Shown here: piece by piece, positions 5,164-5,881 of the stretch | How positions within the stretch are numbered: position 1 is the first letter of the stretch | Layout: the number at the start of each line of letters is the position of its first letter | Source of the DNA: a bacterium | Lineage (GTDB): Bacteria; Babelota; Babeliae; Babelales; Vermiphilaceae | Reading direction: 5' to 3' | Length of the DNA stretch: 5,881 bases | NCBI GenBank assembly: GCA_030672115.1 | Contig: DAOVGZ010000063.1 | Coordinates: 1-5,881, forward strand | Notes under the pieces: generated by a model | What the model was told of the DNA's origin: nothing | The model's database searches: none | Seen by the model: the letters and a program-made list of their open reading frames with translations, nothing else | Position numbers and translations under genes: made by a program

Positions 5164-5191
5164 TTGAATGTTAAGGTTTTTTGAGTAAAAT
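5164..5191 (+). promoter_or_regulatory. Possible + strand promoter upstream of the 30-aa ORF
   Basis: TTGAAT (5164-5169), 16 nt, TAAAAT (5186-5191): four and five of six consensus bases. A start near 5198 would give a transcript of about 120 nt ending at the terminator near 5322. Such matches are not rare in AT-rich DNA. Confidence 0.4.
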
Positions 5192-5216
5192 TTTTTTGAT
5201 GTAAAAATAAGGGGAA

Positions 5217-5248
5217 GGTATGGAAGATTTGTTTTTTTCTTCCATACC
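5217..5248. promoter_or_regulatory. Perfect 11-bp hairpin enclosing the start codon of the 30-aa ORF
   Basis: GGTATGGAAGA (5217-5227) and TCTTCCATACC (5238-5248) are exact inverted repeats with a 10-nt T-rich loop. On the + strand the left arm contains the ATG of the 30-aa ORF, so the hairpin would hide the start. On the minus strand it lies after the 52-aa ORF and is followed by TTCCCCTTATTTTT, so it could act as its terminator. Confidence 0.7.
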
Positions 5249-5312
5249 AAAAAGATTAATTTTTTTCCTTATGTTTATAAGCAATGCTACGTTTGTATAT
5301 GTAGCATTTTAG
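5220..5312 (+). CDS. 30-residue hydrophobic peptide ORF with a masked start (hypothetical)
   Basis: ATG 5220 follows AAGGGG (5209-5214) with 5 nt spacing, and the ORF ends at TAG 5310-5312. The peptide starts MEDLFFSSIPKR and continues as a hydrophobic helix, LIFFLMFISNATFVYVAF, to its end. It is framed by a promoter-like site (5164-5191), a hairpin over the ATG (5217-5248) and a hairpin with T tail over the stop (5283-5322). These are the parts expected of a compact small-RNA or small-peptide gene. Its last 26 nt overlap the end of the converging 52-aa gene. Alternatives: a non-coding structured RNA from the same unit, or no gene at all, with both hairpins belonging to the minus-strand gene. 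Confidence 0.35.
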   Translation: MEDLFFSSIPKRLIFFLMFISNATFVYVAF

Positions 5313-5322
5313 TTATTTTTTT
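5283..5322 (+). terminator. Intrinsic terminator on the + strand
   Basis: AATGCTAC (5283-5290) and GTAGCATT (5301-5308) form a perfect 8-bp stem with a 10-nt loop, followed by TTAGTTATTTTTTT. The T run lies on the + strand only, so the direction is +. On the minus strand the same stem contains the stop codon of the 52-aa gene. Confidence 0.6.
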
Positions 5323-5445
5323 GTTACATAACATTGTTTTTTTTGTTTCTATATTAACTTTGCAGAGTGTTAATACTAAGAATGTTTTTAGTACTGTTAT
5401 GACTGCAAGAAGCCACACTGTTGCAAGGCCTTGTTTAAGACTCAT
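5287..5445 (-). CDS. 52-residue membrane peptide (hypothetical)
   Basis: ATG at 5445-5443 is preceded by GAGGAG (5458-5453) at 7 nt, the best ribosome site in the window. The ORF ends at TAG 5289-5287. The peptide begins MSLKQGLATV, carries one membrane helix (about 6-28, with WLLAVITVLK and TFLVLTLC) and has a basic, hydrophilic C-terminal half (NIETKKTMLCNKKITK). Lys before and after the helix leave orientation open. No family is recognised. Its 3' end is overlapped by the + strand ORF and terminator, so an antisense RNA could pair with its mRNA. It could be a type I toxin-like peptide, a small membrane regulator, or an orphan of the lineage. The Shine-Dalgarno and helix make it the most credible of the very short ORFs here. 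Confidence 0.6.
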   Translation of the reverse strand: MSLKQGLATVWLLAVITVLKTFLVLTLCKVNIETKKTMLCNKKITKMLHIQT

Positions 5446-5474
5446 AATAATTCTCCTCATACACGTATTTACAG

Positions 5475-5503
5475 ATTTTAACTCTGTGTTTTTTACGTAA
5501 TAA
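5475..5503 (-). promoter_or_regulatory. Possible promoter of the 52-aa gene
   Basis: TTATTA (5503-5498), 17 nt, TAAAAT (5480-5475) on the minus strand, with a predicted start about 22 nt before ATG 5445. The -35 matches only three of six bases. The palindrome TTACGTAA (5493-5500) overlaps it and could be an operator. Confidence 0.3.
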
Positions 5504-5521
5504 CTAATGAACGAAAATTCT

Positions 5522-5704
5522 TTAGGGTAAAAATTTTAAATCATATGCCCGACAGGGCGCGTAAAATTGAGTAAATATGAATCGCCATGTACAAGGCATG
5601 TTGCTATGAGGAGAAAAAGAAAGGTTTTTTTTGTAACAAAGACTGAGGGACAACATTCCGGATTGATACGGAGGTGGATTGTTGTAGTTTGCGATCATGG
5701 TCAT
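5522..5704 (-). CDS. Doubtful 60-residue ORF in a more GC-rich patch
   Basis: ATG at 5704-5702 follows AAGGAG (5716-5711) at 6 nt, a strong ribosome site, and the ORF runs to TAA at 5524-5522. The protein (MTMIANYNNPPPYQSG..., then SLCYKKNLSFSPHSNMPCTWRF) has no clear helix or signal peptide and an odd mix of Pro, Cys, Trp and Tyr. A neighbouring frame entered at the A8 run (5632-5625) reads KKTFLFLLIATCLVHGDSYL, a convincing hydrophobic or signal-like segment, to TAA at 5538-5536. One base lost in that run would join the good start to this segment. So the region may hold a frameshifted small membrane protein, a slippery gene, or no gene. Local GC is higher than in its flanks. The + strand frame (5567-5761) begins with TTG, lacks a ribosome site and is not preferred. 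Confidence 0.35.
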   Translation of the reverse strand: MTMIANYNNPPPYQSGMLSLSLCYKKNLSFSPHSNMPCTWRFIFTQFYAPCRAYDLKFLP

Positions 5705-5708
5705 GATC
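5693..5708. repeat. Palindrome over the start codon of the 5704 ORF
   Basis: GATCATGGTCATGATC on the + strand is a 7-bp inverted repeat around GT. On the minus strand it contains both ATG codons of the ORF and lies next to AAGGAG. It could hide the start in RNA or be a protein-binding site; chance is possible. Confidence 0.5.
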
Positions 5709-5769
5709 TGCTCCTTGAAATATGGTTAGTTAGAAATACTGCTATTTCGAAACTAGCATGATTTTTTTT

Positions 5770-5799
5770 TTGACACAATTGTTTTTTTTAAGCTACAAT
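5770..5799 (+). promoter_or_regulatory. Near-consensus + strand promoter
   Basis: A perfect TTGACA (5770-5775), 18 nt, then TACAAT (5794-5799; five of six). The predicted start is at about 5806. This is the best promoter match in the window and points to a gene or RNA extending past the right edge. The T10 run just before the -35 may add curvature. Confidence 0.7.
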
Positions 5800-5808
5800 G
5801 TGAAATTT

Positions 5809-5881
5809 ATGTTTCATAAAATGGATCGTTTTTTGCCCATCTTTTTACAGATTTTCTTTCATTTGAATTTTTTTAAAAAAT
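5809..5881 (+). CDS. Possible 5' end of a CDS running off the window
   Basis: From ATG 5809, or the in-frame ATG 5821, the frame is open to the edge. The reading MDRFLPIFLQIFFHLNFFKK after the second ATG is hydrophobic, like a signal or membrane helix. No Shine-Dalgarno is seen, and the leader from the predicted promoter would be only about 3 or 15 nt. A small hairpin TTTATG (5806-5811) / CATAAA (5815-5820) overlaps the first ATG. The transcript could equally be non-coding. Confidence 0.25.
   Translation, partial: MFHKMDRFLPIFLQIFFHLNFFKK

Noticed and set aside
5540..5720. A structured RNA gene (SRP RNA, tmRNA, 6S, tRNA) in the GC-richer patch
   Set aside because: I looked for conserved core motifs and cloverleaf pairing on both strands and found none; only short local hairpins occur.
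1..5881. CRISPR array, insertion sequence or tRNA gene
   Set aside because: The only repeats are the three diverged array copies at 533-593, 945-988 and 1381-1441, which overlap genes. No regular spacers, transposase motifs or tRNA arms were seen.

Overview
The window is a low-GC bacterial chromosome segment, roughly 30% GC by eye, with long A and T runs. It holds two recognisable housekeeping genes: the 3' end of murE and a complete ABC-F ATPase. Between and beyond them are small, lineage-specific genes whose products carry signal peptides or membrane segments. This style (AT-rich, murein synthesis present, many short exported orphans in tandem) would fit a reduced host-associated bacterium such as a member of Dependentiae/Babeliae (TM6). 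That assignment is an inference from style; no marker in the window settles it.

Layout. Bases 1-194 (+) are the murE tail. It converges on a minus-strand block (191-2055) of small exported proteins: a frameshifted copy (552-191), its intact paralogue (964-545), a third gene sharing only leader and signal-peptide DNA with them (1400-1023), and a separate two-helix membrane protein (2055-1579). The first three sit in a tandem array in which the start of one gene lies inside the end of the previous one. The 3' tail of a lost member survives upstream of the 1400 gene. An inverted repeat at 2057-2102 could mask the ribosome site of the 2055 gene. The ABC-F gene fills 3989-2142 (-). A short LysM-like gene relic follows at 4210-4094 (-). 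Next comes a secreted basic protein (4798-4319, -) with a clear promoter and a good intrinsic terminator.

Bases 4900-5881 look empty at normal ORF cutoffs, but they contain several very short ORFs with ribosome sites. These are a 38-aa membrane peptide (5138-5022, -), a 52-aa membrane peptide (5445-5287, -) and a 30-aa hydrophobic peptide on the + strand (5220-5312). The + strand ORF has its own promoter-like site, a hairpin over its start codon and a terminator. The last two converge and overlap by 26 nt at their 3' ends, an arrangement resembling type I toxin-antitoxin loci. A more GC-rich patch (5522-5704) holds a doubtful 60-aa ORF. Near the right edge a near-consensus + strand promoter (TTGACA, 18 nt, TACAAT) drives something mostly outside the window.

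The most interesting points are the tandem exported-protein array with its homopolymer frameshift and fossil tail, the 5139-5450 small-peptide and antisense locus, the masked ribosome site at 2057-2102, and the LysM relic.
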